DNA of 64,000 nucleotides from Limnohabitans sp. 103DPR2. Lineage in GTDB: Bacteria > Pseudomonadota > Gammaproteobacteria > Burkholderiales > Burkholderiaceae_C. Where the stretch lies: NCBI RefSeq assembly GCF_001412575.1, contig NZ_CP011834.1:496001-560000 (forward strand), in the 5' to 3' direction. The notes beneath the pieces were generated by a model. That model worked only from the letters and a program-made list of their open reading frames with translations. It was not told where the DNA came from and searched no databases. Below are positions 19,161 to 28,968 of this stretch, piece after piece. Each line of letters begins with the position of its first letter. The stretch's first letter is position 1. The translations under genes were made by a program, and so were the position numbers.

Positions 19161-19190
19161 TTGCTGAGGCTGAGAAAAAAGTGGCATAAT
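19161..19190 (+). promoter_or_regulatory. Promoter of the tRNA-Tyr/Gly/Thr-tuf cluster
   Basis: TTGCTG (19161-19166) and CATAAT (19185-19190) are spaced by 18 bases, with a likely start near 19197, about 8 bases before tRNA-Tyr. An A-tract lies in the spacer. Confidence 0.55.
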
Positions 19191-19204
19191 CCCAGATTCG
19201 CTGA

Positions 19205-19290
19205 GGAGGGGTGCCCGAGTGGCTAAAGGGGGCAGACTGTAAATCTGTTGGCTTACGCCTACACTGGTTCGAATCCAGTCTCCTCCACCA
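19205..19290 (+). tRNA. tRNA-Tyr (GTA)
   Basis: An 86-base class II tRNA with a long variable arm, acceptor arms GGAGGGG and CTCCTCC, and encoded CCA. The anticodon GTA is at 19239-19241. It is the first gene of the Tyr-Gly-Thr-tuf-Trp arrangement also known from E. coli and many proteobacteria. Confidence 0.97.
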
Positions 19291-19407
19291 GCAAAATTAC
19301 CTTGTTAAGAACAAAGAGCGTTTGGAATCAGAAAACGCATCGGGGTGACTGTCATTCAATTGACTTGAATTGCCCGGATGATGTGCCTGACTCTGCTGCA
19401 GTCAAAT

Positions 19408-19481
19408 GCGGGAGTAGTTCAATGGTAGAACCCTAGCCTTCCAAGCTAATGACGCGGGTTCGATTCCCGTCTCCCGCTCCA
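19408..19481 (+). tRNA. tRNA-Gly (TCC)
   Basis: A 74-base cloverleaf with acceptor arms GCGGGAG/CTCCCGC, anticodon loop CTTCCAA giving anticodon TCC (19440-19442), and encoded CCA. It lies 117 bases after tRNA-Tyr; the spacer holds no other feature that I can see. Confidence 0.96.
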
Positions 19482-19542
19482 GTTTTAGCAAGGTGGTGCA
19501 GTTTAGTGCGGACAAAGTGCCTTGTTGTACTGAGTCATGATC

Positions 19543-19617
19543 GCCCTTGTGGCTCAGTGGTAGAGCACCCCCTTGGTAAGGGGGAGATCGCGGGTCCGAT
19601 TCCCGCCAAGGGCACCA
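19543..19617 (+). tRNA. tRNA-Thr (GGT)
   Basis: A 75-base cloverleaf with acceptor arms GCCCTTG/CAAGGGC, a very strong anticodon stem (CCCCC/GGGGG), anticodon GGT at 19575-19577, and encoded CCA. A T-rich stretch without a hairpin separates it from tuf, so the tRNA and tuf transcripts are probably joined and processed. Confidence 0.97.
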
Positions 19618-19684
19618 GTTTTTTGTGCAAATTTTGAGCACTTTTTGAGTTTTAGTTTTTAACGTTTTTTTTCGGAGTCGAGAA

Positions 19685-20875
19685 ATGGCAAAAGAGAAAT
19701 TTGAGCGGACAAAACCGCACGTGAACGTTGGCACCATTGGTCACGTTGACCACGGCAAAACAACATTGACAGCTGCGATCACCACCGTGTTGGCAGCCAA
19801 GTTCGGCGGCGCTGCTAAAGCGTACGACCAAATTGACGCAGCGCCTGAAGAGAAGGCTCGCGGCATTACGATTAACACAGCGCACGTTGAGTACGAGACA
19901 GAAAACCGTCACTACGCACACGTTGACTGCCCAGGCCACGCTGACTATGTGAAGAACATGATCACGGGTGCGGCTCAGATGGACGGCGCTATTTTGGTGT
20001 GCTCTGCTGCTGACGGCCCCATGCCCCAGACACGTGAGCACATCTTGTTGGCTCGCCAAGTGGGCGTGCCTTACATCATCGTTTTCTTGAACAAGTGCGA
20101 CATGGTGGACGACGCCGAGTTGCTCGAGTTGGTGGAAATGGAAGTTCGCGAGTTGTTGTCCAAGTACGACTTCCCCGGCGACGACACACCGATCATTCAA
20201 GGCTCAGCCAAGCTGGCTTTGGAAGGCGACAAGGGTCCTTTGGGCGAAGAAGCCATCATGAAGTTGGCAGCAGCTTTGGACTCCTACATCCCTACGCCTG
20301 ACCGCGCAGTGGACGGCTCTTTCTTGATGCCAGTGGAAGACGTGTTCTCCATCTCGGGTCGCGGCACAGTGGTGACAGGCCGTATCGAGCGCGGCATCAT
20401 CAAGGTTGGTGAAGAGATCGAGATCGTTGGTATTGCTGACACGCAAAAAACCACATGTACAGGCGTTGAGATGTTCCGCAAGTTGCTGGACCAAGGTCAA
20501 GCTGGTGACAACGTGGGTATTTTGCTCCGCGGCACCAAGCGCGAAGACGTGCAGCGCGGCCAAGTGCTGTGCAAGCCCGGCTCTATCAAGCCCCACACAC
20601 ACTTCACAGGCGAGATCTATGTCTTGTCTAAAGACGAAGGTGGCCGTCACACGCCATTCTTCAACAACTACCGTCCTCAGTTCTACTTCCGTACGACTGA
20701 CGTGACAGGCGCGATCGAATTGCCAGAAGGCAAAGAGATGGTGATGCCTGGTGACAACGTGTCGATCACTGTGAAGTTGATCAACCCGATCGCCATGGAA
20801 GAAGGTCTGCGTTTTGCGATCCGCGAAGGCGGCCGCACTGTGGGCGCTGGCGTTGTTGCCAAAATCATCGCTTAA
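19685..20875 (+). CDS. tuf: Elongation factor Tu
   Basis: EF-Tu delivers aminoacyl-tRNA to the ribosomal A site. The 396-residue protein has the G1 loop GHVDHGKT (residues 19-26), the switch-II region [12 protein letters not shown], the nucleotide-specificity motif NKCD, and domains 2 and 3 ending AGVVAKIIA. It is the copy linked to secE and nusG; many proteobacteria carry a second copy in the str operon, which is not in this window. Confidence 0.99.
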   Translation: MAKEKFERTKPHVNVGTIGHVDHGKTTLTAAITTVLAAKFGGAAKAYDQIDAAPEEKARGITINTAHVEYETENRHYAHVDCPGHADYVKNMITGAAQMDGAILVCSAADGPMPQTREHILLARQVGVPYIIVFLNKCDMVDDAELLELVEMEVRELLSKYDFPGDDTPIIQGSAKLALEGDKGPLGEEAIMKLAAALDSYIPTPDRAVDGSFLMPVEDVFSISGRGTVVTGRIERGIIKVGEEIEIVGIADTQKTTCTGVEMFRKLLDQGQAGDNVGILLRGTKREDVQRGQVLCKPGSIKPHTHFTGEIYVLSKDEGGRHTPFFNNYRPQFYFRTTDVTGAIELPEGKEMVMPGDNVSITVKLINPIAMEEGLRFAIREGGRTVGAGVVAKIIA

Positions 20876-20896
20876 TTTGCGTCTTTCATGCGCTGA

Positions 20897-20972
20897 AGGG
20901 GTATAGCTCAATTGGCAGAGCGTCGGTCTCCAAAACCGAAGGTTGTAGGTTCGATTCCTACTGCCCCTGCCA
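20897..20972 (+). tRNA. tRNA-Trp (CCA)
   Basis: A 76-base cloverleaf with acceptor arms AGGGGTA/TGCCCCT, anticodon loop CTCCAAA giving anticodon CCA (20930-20932), discriminator G and encoded CCA. It lies between tuf and secE, a conserved position in proteobacteria. Confidence 0.97.
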
Positions 20973-20993
20973 CCTGATAAGGGTGAGCAAAAC

Positions 20994-21018
20994 AAGCCCG
21001 CCATCACCTGGCGGGCTT
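20994..21018 (+). terminator. Strong hairpin after tRNA-Trp
   Basis: A perfect 9-bp stem AAGCCCGCC/GGCGGGCTT with a 7-base loop lies between tRNA-Trp and secE. It lacks a T-run, so it is more likely a processing or attenuation hairpin than a full terminator. Confidence 0.5.
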
Positions 21019-21083
21019 CGGCGTCTAAAAGACAAGGTAATTTTGTAGGGCTCGAAAGAGCCTAAAAAGGTCTGTAAGCCAAC

Positions 21084-21467
21084 ATGGCAACTTCTGAAGT
21101 TCAAACCGTAGGTTCCACCGCTGACAAGCTCAAGCTTGGCTTGGCCATTGTGTTGGCCGTGGCATCTTTGGCTGCTTTCTATGTGCTCTCCAAGCAAGGC
21201 GCTTTGGCCCAGTGGGGTGCCTTGATTGCTGGTTTGGCTGTCGCTGTTGTGGTGTTCTTGCTCTCAGAAACCGGCAAACAATTCGTGTCGTTCGGCCAAG
21301 ATGCTGTGCGCGAAGTTAAGAAAGTCGTGTGGCCCGAGCGCAAGGAAGCCATGCAAATCACTGCTTACGTTTTTGTGTTTGTGGTGGTCATGGCGCTGTT
21401 CTTGTGGCTGACGGACAAAACACTCGAGTGGGTTTTTTACGATCTGATCTTGGGGTGGAAAAAATAA
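21084..21467 (+). CDS. secE: Preprotein translocase subunit SecE
   Basis: SecE clamps and stabilises the SecY channel. The 127-residue protein is the long proteobacterial type with three hydrophobic spans and the conserved amphipathic segment [20 protein letters not shown] before the last membrane helix. Its stop overlaps the nusG start by one base (TAATG), indicating coupled translation. Confidence 0.96.
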   Translation: MATSEVQTVGSTADKLKLGLAIVLAVASLAAFYVLSKQGALAQWGALIAGLAVAVVVFLLSETGKQFVSFGQDAVREVKKVVWPERKEAMQITAYVFVFVVVMALFLWLTDKTLEWVFYDLILGWKK

Positions 21468-22048
21468 TGACTGACGCTGTTGATAACGCGCCTAAAGCGG
21501 GCGAATCCACCAATCCAGACTTGAAGTGGTATGTGGTTCATGCCTATTCAGGCATGGAGAAGGCTGTTGAGCGCAACATCATTGAGCGCATTCAACGCGC
21601 CGAGATGCAAAGCAAATTTGGCCGCATTCTGGTTCCCACTGAAGAAGTGGTTGAGATGAAGAATGGCCAAAAGCGCACCACCGAGCGCAAGTTTTTCCCT
21701 GGCTACGTGCTGGTCGAGATGGTCATGGACGATGAGACATGGCACTTGGTCAAACACACCAACAAAGTCACTGGCTTTGTGGGTGGTGCCAAAAACCGTC
21801 CTGCCCCTATTTCAGAAGATGACGTTCGCAAGATCGTCAATCAAATGCAAGAAGGCACCGACAAGCCCCGCCACAAGGTGGAGTTTGAAGTGGGCGAATA
21901 TGTGCGCGTGAAAGAAGGCCCGTTCACGGACTTCAACGGCACGGTGGAAGAAGTGAATTACGAGAAAAACAAAATGCGTGTGTCTGTCACGATCTTTGGA
22001 CGTGCGACACCGGTCGAACTAGAGTTCGGCCAAGTCGAAAAAACTTAA
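21467..22048 (+). CDS. nusG: Transcription termination/antitermination factor NusG
   Basis: NusG binds RNA polymerase and links it to Rho or the ribosome. The 193-residue protein has the NGN domain starting [20 protein letters not shown], with [11 protein letters not shown] and [17 protein letters not shown], and a C-terminal KOW domain with [22 protein letters not shown]. The ATG at 21467 is chosen because upstream in-frame extension would run through secE. It is the usual secE-nusG pair. Confidence 0.97.
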   Translation: MTDAVDNAPKAGESTNPDLKWYVVHAYSGMEKAVERNIIERIQRAEMQSKFGRILVPTEEVVEMKNGQKRTTERKFFPGYVLVEMVMDDETWHLVKHTNKVTGFVGGAKNRPAPISEDDVRKIVNQMQEGTDKPRHKVEFEVGEYVRVKEGPFTDFNGTVEEVNYEKNKMRVSVTIFGRATPVELEFGQVEKT

Positions 22049-22058
22049 GTTAAGTCCC

Positions 22059-22076
22059 AAACCCCCTAAGGGGTTT
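22059..22076 (+). promoter_or_regulatory. Hairpin after nusG
   Basis: A 7-bp stem AAACCCC/GGGGTTT with loop CTAA lies 10 bases after the nusG stop. There is no T-run after it. It may be a processing site or a weak terminator before the rplK operon. Confidence 0.4.
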
Positions 22077-22099
22077 AGAGACTTACCTAAAAAGATTGC

Positions 22100-22139
22100 G
22101 GGTCAGATCAAGATTTACGAAGTAAATTTGCTCTGACCC
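22100..22139. repeat. Imperfect inverted repeat of REP type in the rplK leader
   Basis: The arms GGGTCAGA-TCAAG-ATTTAC and GTAAATTTGC-TCTGACCC face each other around a GAA loop, forming a hairpin of about 17 pairs with a small mismatch. The terminal motif GGGTCAGA next to CAAATTT resembles repeated extragenic palindromes seen in many betaproteobacterial genomes near REP-associated transposases. It lies about 130 bases before rplK. The REP label is inference; only one copy is in this window. Confidence 0.55.
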
Positions 22140-22270
22140 CAACTAATCAGAGGTATTAAAACTCTTCACGAGCTACCCGACTCAGCAAGTGAAGTTTTAA
22201 AAAAGAAGAGTCGTTAATTTGGGGAGCTTGACCTAAACCATCAAGCGTTTGCACCCACTAGGAGTTCAAC

Positions 22271-22702
22271 ATGGCGAAAAAAATCGTCGGCTTCGTTAAG
22301 CTGCAAGTTCCAGCTGGCAAGGCCAATCCATCACCCCCTATCGGCCCAGCTTTGGGTCAACGTGGTTTGAACATCATGGAATTCTGCAAGGCGTTCAACG
22401 CCCAGACCCAAGGTGTTGAGCCAGGTCTGCCTTTGCCAGTGGTGATCACTGCTTTTGCCGACAAGAGCTTCACGTTCATCATCAAGACGCCACCAGCGAC
22501 CACCTTGATCAAGAAAGCCATCAAGTTGGACAAGGGTTCTGCCCGTCCACACGCTGACAAAGTTGGCAAGATTTCTCGCGCTCAGCTCGAAGAAATTGCA
22601 AAGACAAAAATGAAAGACTTGAACGCTGCTGATTTGGACGCTGCTGTCCGCATCATCGCGGGTTCTGCACGCTCCATGGGCGTGAATGTGGAGGGCGTAT
22701 AA
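22271..22702 (+). CDS. rplK: 50S ribosomal protein L11
   Basis: L11 forms the flexible base of the L7/L12 stalk and binds the GTPase-associated rRNA. The 143-residue protein begins [34 protein letters not shown], with the proline-rich linker, and ends with the C-terminal RNA-binding domain [16 protein letters not shown] ribosome-binding site AGGAG precedes the ATG. In E. coli the downstream product L1 represses the rplK-rplA message. Confidence 0.98.
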   Translation: MAKKIVGFVKLQVPAGKANPSPPIGPALGQRGLNIMEFCKAFNAQTQGVEPGLPLPVVITAFADKSFTFIIKTPPATTLIKKAIKLDKGSARPHADKVGKISRAQLEEIAKTKMKDLNAADLDAAVRIIAGSARSMGVNVEGV

Positions 22703-23398
22703 ATGTCCAAGTTGACTAAGAAACAAAAAGCACTGGTTGGCAAAGTTGACGCCAACAAGTTGTACGCTGTGGCCGATGCATTGGCTTTGGTGAAAGAGTG
22801 CGCAACTGCCAAGTTCGATGAGTCCATCGACGTGGCCGTGCAACTCGGTATCGATGCCAAGAAATCTGACCAAGTGGTGCGTGGCGCCGTGGTCTTGCCT
22901 AACGGCACTGGTAAAACAAAACGCGTGGCCGTGTTCGCCCAAGGCGCTAAAGCTGAAGAAGCCAAAGCTGCTGGTGCAGACGTGGTGGGCATGGACGATT
23001 TGGCTGCACAAGTCAAAGCCGGTGACATGCCTTTCGACGTGGTGATCGCTGCTCCCGACGCAATGCGCATCGTGGGTACTTTGGGCCAAATCTTGGGCCC
23101 CCGTGGTCTGATGCCTAACCCCAAAGTTGGCACCGTGACTGCTGACGTGGCCACTGCCGTTAAAAATGCAAAAGCCGGTCAAGTTCAGTTCCGTGTTGAC
23201 AAAGCCGGTATCGTGCACGGCGCGATTGGCTTGCGTTCATTCGACGTTGAAAAGTTGCAAGGCAACTTGGCTGCATTGATCGATGCATTGAACAAATCAA
23301 AACCAGCAACCAGCAAAGGTGTTTACCTGCGCAAAGTCGCTGTGTCTTCCACCATGGGTGTGGGCGTTCGCGTCGACACACAATCCATCGCGGCTTGA
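22703..23398 (+). CDS. rplA: 50S ribosomal protein L1
   Basis: L1 forms the mobile stalk at the E site and is a translational repressor of its own operon in E. coli. The 231-residue protein has the domains typical of L1, with [20 protein letters not shown], the [18 protein letters not shown] signature and [15 protein letters not shown]. It begins directly after the rplK stop with no gap, which favours coupled translation. Confidence 0.98.
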   Translation: MSKLTKKQKALVGKVDANKLYAVADALALVKECATAKFDESIDVAVQLGIDAKKSDQVVRGAVVLPNGTGKTKRVAVFAQGAKAEEAKAAGADVVGMDDLAAQVKAGDMPFDVVIAAPDAMRIVGTLGQILGPRGLMPNPKVGTVTADVATAVKNAKAGQVQFRVDKAGIVHGAIGLRSFDVEKLQGNLAALIDALNKSKPATSKGVYLRKVAVSSTMGVGVRVDTQSIAA

Positions 23399-23399
23399 T

Positions 23400-23645
23400 C
23401 GTGAAAAAACCGAGTGGCGTGCCAGGGCAACTTGGCACGACGCTCAGTGTGGTGGGCTGAACCCAAATCTTCGGACCAGGTTCAGGCCATCCAAGACCGT
23501 TGGCGTGCAGCAATGCACTTAATCGTGAAAGCCAACGCAGATGGCGATCCCGCTGCAGATGGACAAAATCCTGAACAGTTGATCGCTGAAATTAGGCGAG
23601 CTCTAGAGCAACATTGCTCAAAAGCTCATTCAAAAGGAGTAGACC
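23400..23645 (+). promoter_or_regulatory. rplJ leader region (probable L10 control leader)
   Basis: A 247-base non-coding stretch separates rplA from rplJ. It starts with a hairpin GTGCCA/TTGGCAC (about 23418-23436) and contains further GC-rich blocks, ending in AAAGGAG before the rplJ start. In proteobacteria L10-L12 represses its own mRNA through a structured leader in this position. I see the location and hairpins but cannot prove the specific L10 fold by eye. Confidence 0.5.
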
Positions 23646-24146
23646 TTGAGTCTTAATCGCAGTGAGAAAGAAGCGGTCATTTCAGAAGTGACCAGCCTCG
23701 CCGCTAAAGCTCAAACGCTGGTGATTGCGGAATACCGCGGCATCACGGTCACTGACATGACCAAACTGCGTTCTGATGCACGTAGCAAAGGTGTGAGCCT
23801 GAGTGTGTTGAAAAACACCTTGGCCCGCCGTGCTGTTGCCGGAACATCGTTTGAAGTTGTCTCTGATCAGATGACCGGTCCGCTGATCTATGGCTTCTCT
23901 GTAGATGCTGTGGCTGCTGCAAAAGTAGTCGCTGACTTCGCGAAAACCAACGACAAGTTGGTCATTCGCGGTGGTGCCATCTCAGGCAAAGTTTTGGATG
24001 CCAACGGCGTTAAGCAACTGTCAAACATCCCATCCAAAGATGTGTTGTTGGCTCAGTTGTGCGGCTTGATGAAGTCACCAATTTCCCGTACCGCAGTGGT
24101 GTTGGGTGCATTGGCGGCCAAAAAAGGCGAAACGGCTGCCGCGTAA
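23646..24146 (+). CDS. rplJ: 50S ribosomal protein L10
   Basis: L10 anchors the L7/L12 dimers to the ribosome. The 166-residue protein has the family start [23 protein letters not shown] and the core [13 protein letters not shown], with a C-terminal helix for L12 binding. The start codon is TTG at 23646, well placed after AAAGGAGTAGACC; no ATG or GTG precedes the family N-terminus, so the TTG is firm. Confidence 0.97.
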   Translation: MSLNRSEKEAVISEVTSLAAKAQTLVIAEYRGITVTDMTKLRSDARSKGVSLSVLKNTLARRAVAGTSFEVVSDQMTGPLIYGFSVDAVAAAKVVADFAKTNDKLVIRGGAISGKVLDANGVKQLSNIPSKDVLLAQLCGLMKSPISRTAVVLGALAAKKGETAAA

Positions 24147-24187
24147 TCGCGCAGTCCTTTTTTAAATAAATTGTTTAGGAAATAAAA

Positions 24188-24565
24188 ATGTCATTTGATA
24201 AAGACGCATTTTTGACCGCTCTCGACAGCATGACGGTCTTGGAACTCAACGACTTGGTGAAAGCCATCGAAGAGAAATTTGGCGTGAGCGCCGCAGCCAT
24301 GGCAGCACCTGCTGCTGGTGGTGGCGGTGGCGGTGCCGCTGCTGCTGAAGAGCAATCAGAATTCAACGTGATGTTGGTTGAAGCAGGCGCTAACAAAGTG
24401 TCCGTCATTAAAGCTGTTCGCGAAATCACTGGCTTGGGCTTGAAAGAAGCCAAAGACATGGTTGACGGCGCACCTAAGGCTGTTAAAGAAGGCGCTTCTA
24501 AAGCTGACGCTGAAGCTGCTAAGAAAAAGCTGGAAGAAGCCGGCGCCAAAGTCGAACTCAAGTAA
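24188..24565 (+). CDS. rplL: 50S ribosomal protein L7/L12
   Basis: L7/L12 recruits translation GTPases. The 125-residue protein has the N-terminal dimerisation domain [24 protein letters not shown], an alanine/glycine hinge around residues 40-55 ([17 protein letters not shown]), and the C-terminal domain with [24 protein letters not shown]. Length and order are standard. The rpoB leader with a hairpin follows. Confidence 0.98.
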   Translation: MSFDKDAFLTALDSMTVLELNDLVKAIEEKFGVSAAAMAAPAAGGGGGGAAAAEEQSEFNVMLVEAGANKVSVIKAVREITGLGLKEAKDMVDGAPKAVKEGASKADAEAAKKKLEEAGAKVELK

Positions 24566-24579
24566 TTCGATTTTTGTCC

Positions 24580-24613
24580 AAGGCTGGAGCGTCCCACAAG
24601 GGCCTCCAGCCTT
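24580..24613 (+). terminator. Attenuator or processing hairpin between rplL and rpoB
   Basis: A perfect 10-bp stem AAGGCTGGAG/CTCCAGCCTT with a 14-base loop lies 15 bases after rplL in a 258-base gap. There is no T-run. In E. coli an attenuator and an RNase III site occupy this position and lower rpoBC relative to rplJL; the same role is inferred here. Confidence 0.6.
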
Positions 24614-24823
24614 TGGTGCTTACAGAGCACAGCCAAAAAATAGCTTCAACGTCATTTTTTGAGTGTTCTCTGACCCGACTGCAGAGACGCCTTGGTTCGG
24701 GCTGCGTGCAATGCGCAGCCGTCCGCCAACGCTGGTAGAGGCCAGCGGCCAAGCCCGCCTTGTGAACAACGCGTTGTTCAAAAAAGGTACACAGTCGCCG
24801 AAAGATCAAGACCCGGAGATCTC

Positions 24824-27800
24824 ATGGCCTATTCATTTACCGAACGCAAACGCATTCGCAAAAGTTTTGGAAGCCGCGAAAGCGTGCTCGAAGTTCCCTA
24901 CTTGCTGCAAATGCAAAAAGACGCCTACACGTCATTTTTGCAAGCAGGCGTAGCCCCCAACAAACGTGCCCACGAAGGCCTGCAAGCTGCATTTGAATCA
25001 GCTTTCCCCATCGTGTCACACAACGGTTTTGTCGAGATGAAGTTTCTCGAGTACAACTTGGCCAAGCCGGCCTTTGATGTGCGCGAATGCCAAACACGTG
25101 GCCTCACCTTTGCATCCGCTGTGCGCGCTCGCGTTCAGTTGATCATCTACGATCGTGACTCTTCTACATCACAATCCAAAGTTGTGAAAGAAGTGAAAGA
25201 GCAAGAAGTCTACATGGGCGAAGTGCCCCTGATGACAGACAAAGGCTCGTTCATCATCAACGGTACAGAGCGCGTGATCGTGTCTCAGTTGCACCGTTCG
25301 CCTGGCGTGTTCTTCGAACACGACAAGGGCAAGACACACAGCTCTGGCAAATTGTTGTTCAGTGCGCGCATCATTCCTTACCGCGGTTCTTGGCTCGACT
25401 ACGAATTCGATCCCAAAGACTTGCTGTACTTCCGTGTTGACCGTCGTCGCAAGATGCCCGTCACCATTTTGCTCAAAGCCATTGGCTTGAACCCAGAATC
25501 AATTCTGGCCAACTTCTTTGTGAACGACAACTTCCGCTTGATGGACAGTGGCGCACAAATGGAATTTGTGTCCGAGCGTCTGCGCGGCGAAGTGGCCCGT
25601 TTCGACATCACCGACAAGTCTGGCAAAGTGGTTGTCGCCAAAGACAAGCGCATTACCGTTCGTCACACACGTGAACTCGAACAGTCTGGCACCACGCACA
25701 TCAGCGTGCCAGAAGACTTCCTGATTGGCCGCGTGGTGGCTCGCAACATTGTCGACACCGACACTGGCGAAATCATTGCCAAGGCCAACGAAGAACTCAC
25801 AGAAGCATTGCTCAAAAAATTGCGCTCTGCTGGCGTGCAAGAAATTCAGTGTATCTACACCAACGAACTCGACCAAGGCGCGTACATTTCGCAAACATTG
25901 CGTGTGGACGAAACCGTTGACGAATTCGCAGCACGTGTGGCCATCTACCGCATGATGCGCCCTGGTGAGCCACCCACAGAAGACGCAGTGCAGGCTTTGT
26001 TCCAGCGCTTGTTCTACAACCCCGACACGTACGATTTGTCACGCGTGGGCCGCATGAAGTTCAACGCCCGTGTGGGCCGCGACGAGTCCACCGGTCCGAT
26101 GGTGCTGACCAACGAAGACATCTTGGCCGTGGTCAAGATCTTGGTTGACTTGCGCAATGGCCGCGGCGAAGTCGATGACATCGATCACTTGGGCAATCGC
26201 CGCGTACGTTGCGTGGGCGAGTTGGCCGAGAACCAATACCGTACCGGTTTGGCACGTATCGAAAAAGCTGTGAAAGAGCGTTTGGGTCAAGCAGAGCAAG
26301 AGCCTCTGATGCCTCACGATCTGATCAACTCCAAGCCAATTTCTGCAGCACTCAAAGAGTTCTTTGGTGCATCCCAGTTGTCACAGTTCATGGACCAAAC
26401 CAATCCTTTGGCAGAGATCACGCACAAGCGTCGTGTGTCTGCCCTTGGCCCAGGTGGTTTGACACGTGAACGTGCAGGCTTTGAAGTGCGTGACGTGCAC
26501 GTGACCCACTACGGTCGTGTGTGCCCTATTGAAACGCCTGAAGGTCCGAACATTGGTTTGATCAACTCACTCGCCTTGTATGCGCGTTTGAACGAGTACG
26601 GTTTCATTGAGACACCTTACCGCCGCGTGGTGGATGGCAAAGTCACCATGGACATCGATTACTTGTCCGCCATTGAAGAAGGCAAGTACGTCATTGCCCA
26701 GGCCAATGCCACTTTGGACAAAGAAGGTCGCTTGACCGACGGTCTGGTGTCTGCCCGTGAAAAAGGTGAATCCATTTTGTGCGGTGTTGATCGCATTCAA
26801 TACATGGACGTGTCACCTGCACAGATCGTGTCTGTGGCGGCCTCTTTGGTGCCGTTCCTTGAGCACGATGACGCCAACCGCGCGTTGATGGGTGCCAACA
26901 TGTCACGTCAAGCCGTGCCCGTGTTGCGTCCTGAGAAGCCATTGGTCGGTACCGGTATCGAGCGCGTTGCTGCGGTTGACTCTGGCACCGTGGTCACCGC
27001 CACTCGCGGTGGTGTGGTCGACTATGTCGATGCCACCCGCATCGTGATTCGTGTCAACGACAACGAAACCCAAGCGGGTGAAGTGGGCGTGGACATTTAC
27101 AACCTCATCAAATACCAACGTTCTAACCAGAACACCAACATTCACCAACGCGCCATTGTGAAGCGTGGTGACAAGTTGGCCAAGGGTGACGTGATTGCCG
27201 ACGGCGCATCGACTGACCTGGGCGAAATCGCCATCGGTCAAAACATGCTGATCGCTTTCATGCCTTGGAACGGTTACAACTTCGAAGACTCGATCTTGAT
27301 CTCCGAGCGCGTGGTGTCTGAAGACCGCTACACCTCGATTCACATCGAAGAGTTGGTGGTGATGGCACGCGATACCAAGTTGGGTGCCGAAGAAATCACA
27401 CGCGATATTCCTAACTTGTCAGAGCAGCAATTGGGCCGCTTGGACGAGTCCGGCATCATCTACGTGGGTGCAGAAGTGCAACCTGGCGATGTGTTGGTGG
27501 GCAAGGTCACACCTAAAGGTGAAACCACACTCACACCAGAAGAGAAGCTGCTCCGTGCTATCTTCGGTGAAAAAGCCAGCGACGTGAAAGACACCTCATT
27601 GCGCGTGGATCAAGGTTCTCAAGGTACCGTGATCGACGTTCAAGTGTTCACACGCGAAGGCATCGTGCGCGACAAGCGTGCGCAACAAATTATTGACGAC
27701 GAACTCAAGCGCTTCCGCTTGGATTTGAACGATCAGTTGCGCATCGTTGAAGCCGACGCCTTTGACCGTATCGAAAAACTCTTGATCGGCAAAGTTGCCA

Positions 27801-28936
27801 ACGGTGGTCCACAAAAGCTGGCCAAAGGCACCAAGCTCGACAAGGCTTACCTCGAGTCCATCGAGAAGTTCCACTGGTTCGACATTCGTCCTGCAGACGA
27901 AGACATCGCCGGTCAACTCGAGTCCATCAAGAACTCACTTGAGCAAACACGTCACAGCTTTGACTTGGCCTTCGAAGAGAAGCGCAAGAAGCTCACGCAA
28001 GGCGACGAGTTGCCAGCAGGCGTGCTCAAAATGGTCAAGGTCTACTTGGCAGTCAAGCGTCGCTTGCAGCCTGGTGACAAGATGGCCGGCCGTCACGGTA
28101 ACAAGGGTGTGGTCTCCAAGATCGTTCCCGTTGAAGACATGCCTTACATGGCCGACGGCACCCCTGCCGACATCGTGTTGAACCCCTTGGGCGTTCCTTC
28201 ACGTATGAACGTGGGTCAGGTGCTCGAAGTTCACTTGGGCTGGGCTGCCAAAGGCATTGGCCACCGCATTGGTGACATGTTGCAAGCAGAAGCCCGCGTG
28301 GCCGAGTTCCGCAAGCTGTTCGAAGAACTCTACAACGGCATTGGCCGTAAAGAAGACTTGTCTCAGTTGTCTGACCAAGACGTCTTGGCCATGGCGGAAA
28401 ACCTCAAAGGTGGTTTGCCATTCGCAACGCCCGTGTTCGACGGTGCTGCGGAAGAAGAAATTCGCGCCATGTTGAAGTTGGCTTATCCCGATGACTTGGC
28501 TGCACGCAAAGGTTTGACTGCAACGCGCACACAAGCTCATTTGTTTGATGGCCGTACCGGTGAAGCTTTCGAGCGTCCCACCACCATCGGCTACATGCAC
28601 TTCTTGAAGTTGCACCACTTGGTCGACGACAAAATGCACGCCCGTTCCACAGGTCCTTACTCACTGGTCACGCAGCAGCCTTTGGGCGGCAAGGCCCAGT
28701 TTGGTGGCCAGCGTTTCGGCGAGATGGAGGTGTGGGCTTTGGAAGCTTACGGTGCCTCCTATGTGTTGCAAGAGATGCTCACGGTCAAGTCCGACGACGT
28801 GCAAGGTCGTACCAAAGTGTACGAAAGCATCGTCAAAGGCGAACACACCATCAGTGCCGGCATGCCCGAATCCTTCAACGTCTTGGTCAAGGAAATTCGT
28901 TCCTTGGGTCTCGACATTGAACTCGAGCGTTCTTGA
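24824..28936 (+). CDS. rpoB: DNA-directed RNA polymerase subunit beta
   Basis: RpoB forms one pincer of the core polymerase. With the start at ATG 24824 the product has 1370 residues and begins [18 protein letters not shown]. The rifampicin region shows [25 protein letters not shown] with wild-type-looking residues; further conserved blocks are [34 protein letters not shown] segment [19 protein letters not shown], and the C-terminal [24 protein letters not shown]. An in-frame upstream extension to 24692 is leader, not coding. Ribosome-binding site CCGGAG. Confidence 0.98.
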   Translation: MAYSFTERKRIRKSFGSRESVLEVPYLLQMQKDAYTSFLQAGVAPNKRAHEGLQAAFESAFPIVSHNGFVEMKFLEYNLAKPAFDVRECQTRGLTFASAVRARVQLIIYDRDSSTSQSKVVKEVKEQEVYMGEVPLMTDKGSFIINGTERVIVSQLHRSPGVFFEHDKGKTHSSGKLLFSARIIPYRGSWLDYEFDPKDLLYFRVDRRRKMPVTILLKAIGLNPESILANFFVNDNFRLMDSGAQMEFVSERLRGEVARFDITDKSGKVVVAKDKRITVRHTRELEQSGTTHISVPEDFLIGRVVARNIVDTDTGEIIAKANEELTEALLKKLRSAGVQEIQCIYTNELDQGAYISQTLRVDETVDEFAARVAIYRMMRPGEPPTEDAVQALFQRLFYNPDTYDLSRVGRMKFNARVGRDESTGPMVLTNEDILAVVKILVDLRNGRGEVDDIDHLGNRRVRCVGELAENQYRTGLARIEKAVKERLGQAEQEPLMPHDLINSKPISAALKEFFGASQLSQFMDQTNPLAEITHKRRVSALGPGGLTRERAGFEVRDVHVTHYGRVCPIETPEGPNIGLINSLALYARLNEYGFIETPYRRVVDGKVTMDIDYLSAIEEGKYVIAQANATLDKEGRLTDGLVSAREKGESILCGVDRIQYMDVSPAQIVSVAASLVPFLEHDDANRALMGANMSRQAVPVLRPEKPLVGTGIERVAAVDSGTVVTATRGGVVDYVDATRIVIRVNDNETQAGEVGVDIYNLIKYQRSNQNTNIHQRAIVKRGDKLAKGDVIADGASTDLGEIAIGQNMLIAFMPWNGYNFEDSILISERVVSEDRYTSIHIEELVVMARDTKLGAEEITRDIPNLSEQQLGRLDESGIIYVGAEVQPGDVLVGKVTPKGETTLTPEEKLLRAIFGEKASDVKDTSLRVDQGSQGTVIDVQVFTREGIVRDKRAQQIIDDELKRFRLDLNDQLRIVEADAFDRIEKLLIGKVANGGPQKLAKGTKLDKAYLESIEKFHWFDIRPADEDIAGQLESIKNSLEQTRHSFDLAFEEKRKKLTQGDELPAGVLKMVKVYLAVKRRLQPGDKMAGRHGNKGVVSKIVPVEDMPYMADGTPADIVLNPLGVPSRMNVGQVLEVHLGWAAKGIGHRIGDMLQAEARVAEFRKLFEELYNGIGRKEDLSQLSDQDVLAMAENLKGGLPFATPVFDGAAEEEIRAMLKLAYPDDLAARKGLTATRTQAHLFDGRTGEAFERPTTIGYMHFLKLHHLVDDKMHARSTGPYSLVTQQPLGGKAQFGGQRFGEMEVWALEAYGASYVLQEMLTVKSDDVQGRTKVYESIVKGEHTISAGMPESFNVLVKEIRSLGLDIELERS

Positions 28937-28968
28937 ACCCCTGCTAGATTAATAAAAGGAAGAGTCTC

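Noticed and set aside
23414..23656. 80-codon open frame in the rplJ leader
   Set aside because: Composition and position fit the L10 leader; no ribosome-binding site and it overlaps the rplJ start.
24302..24350. GGTGGTGGCGGTGGC run in rplL as an unstable repeat
   Set aside because: It encodes the normal Ala/Gly hinge of L7/L12.
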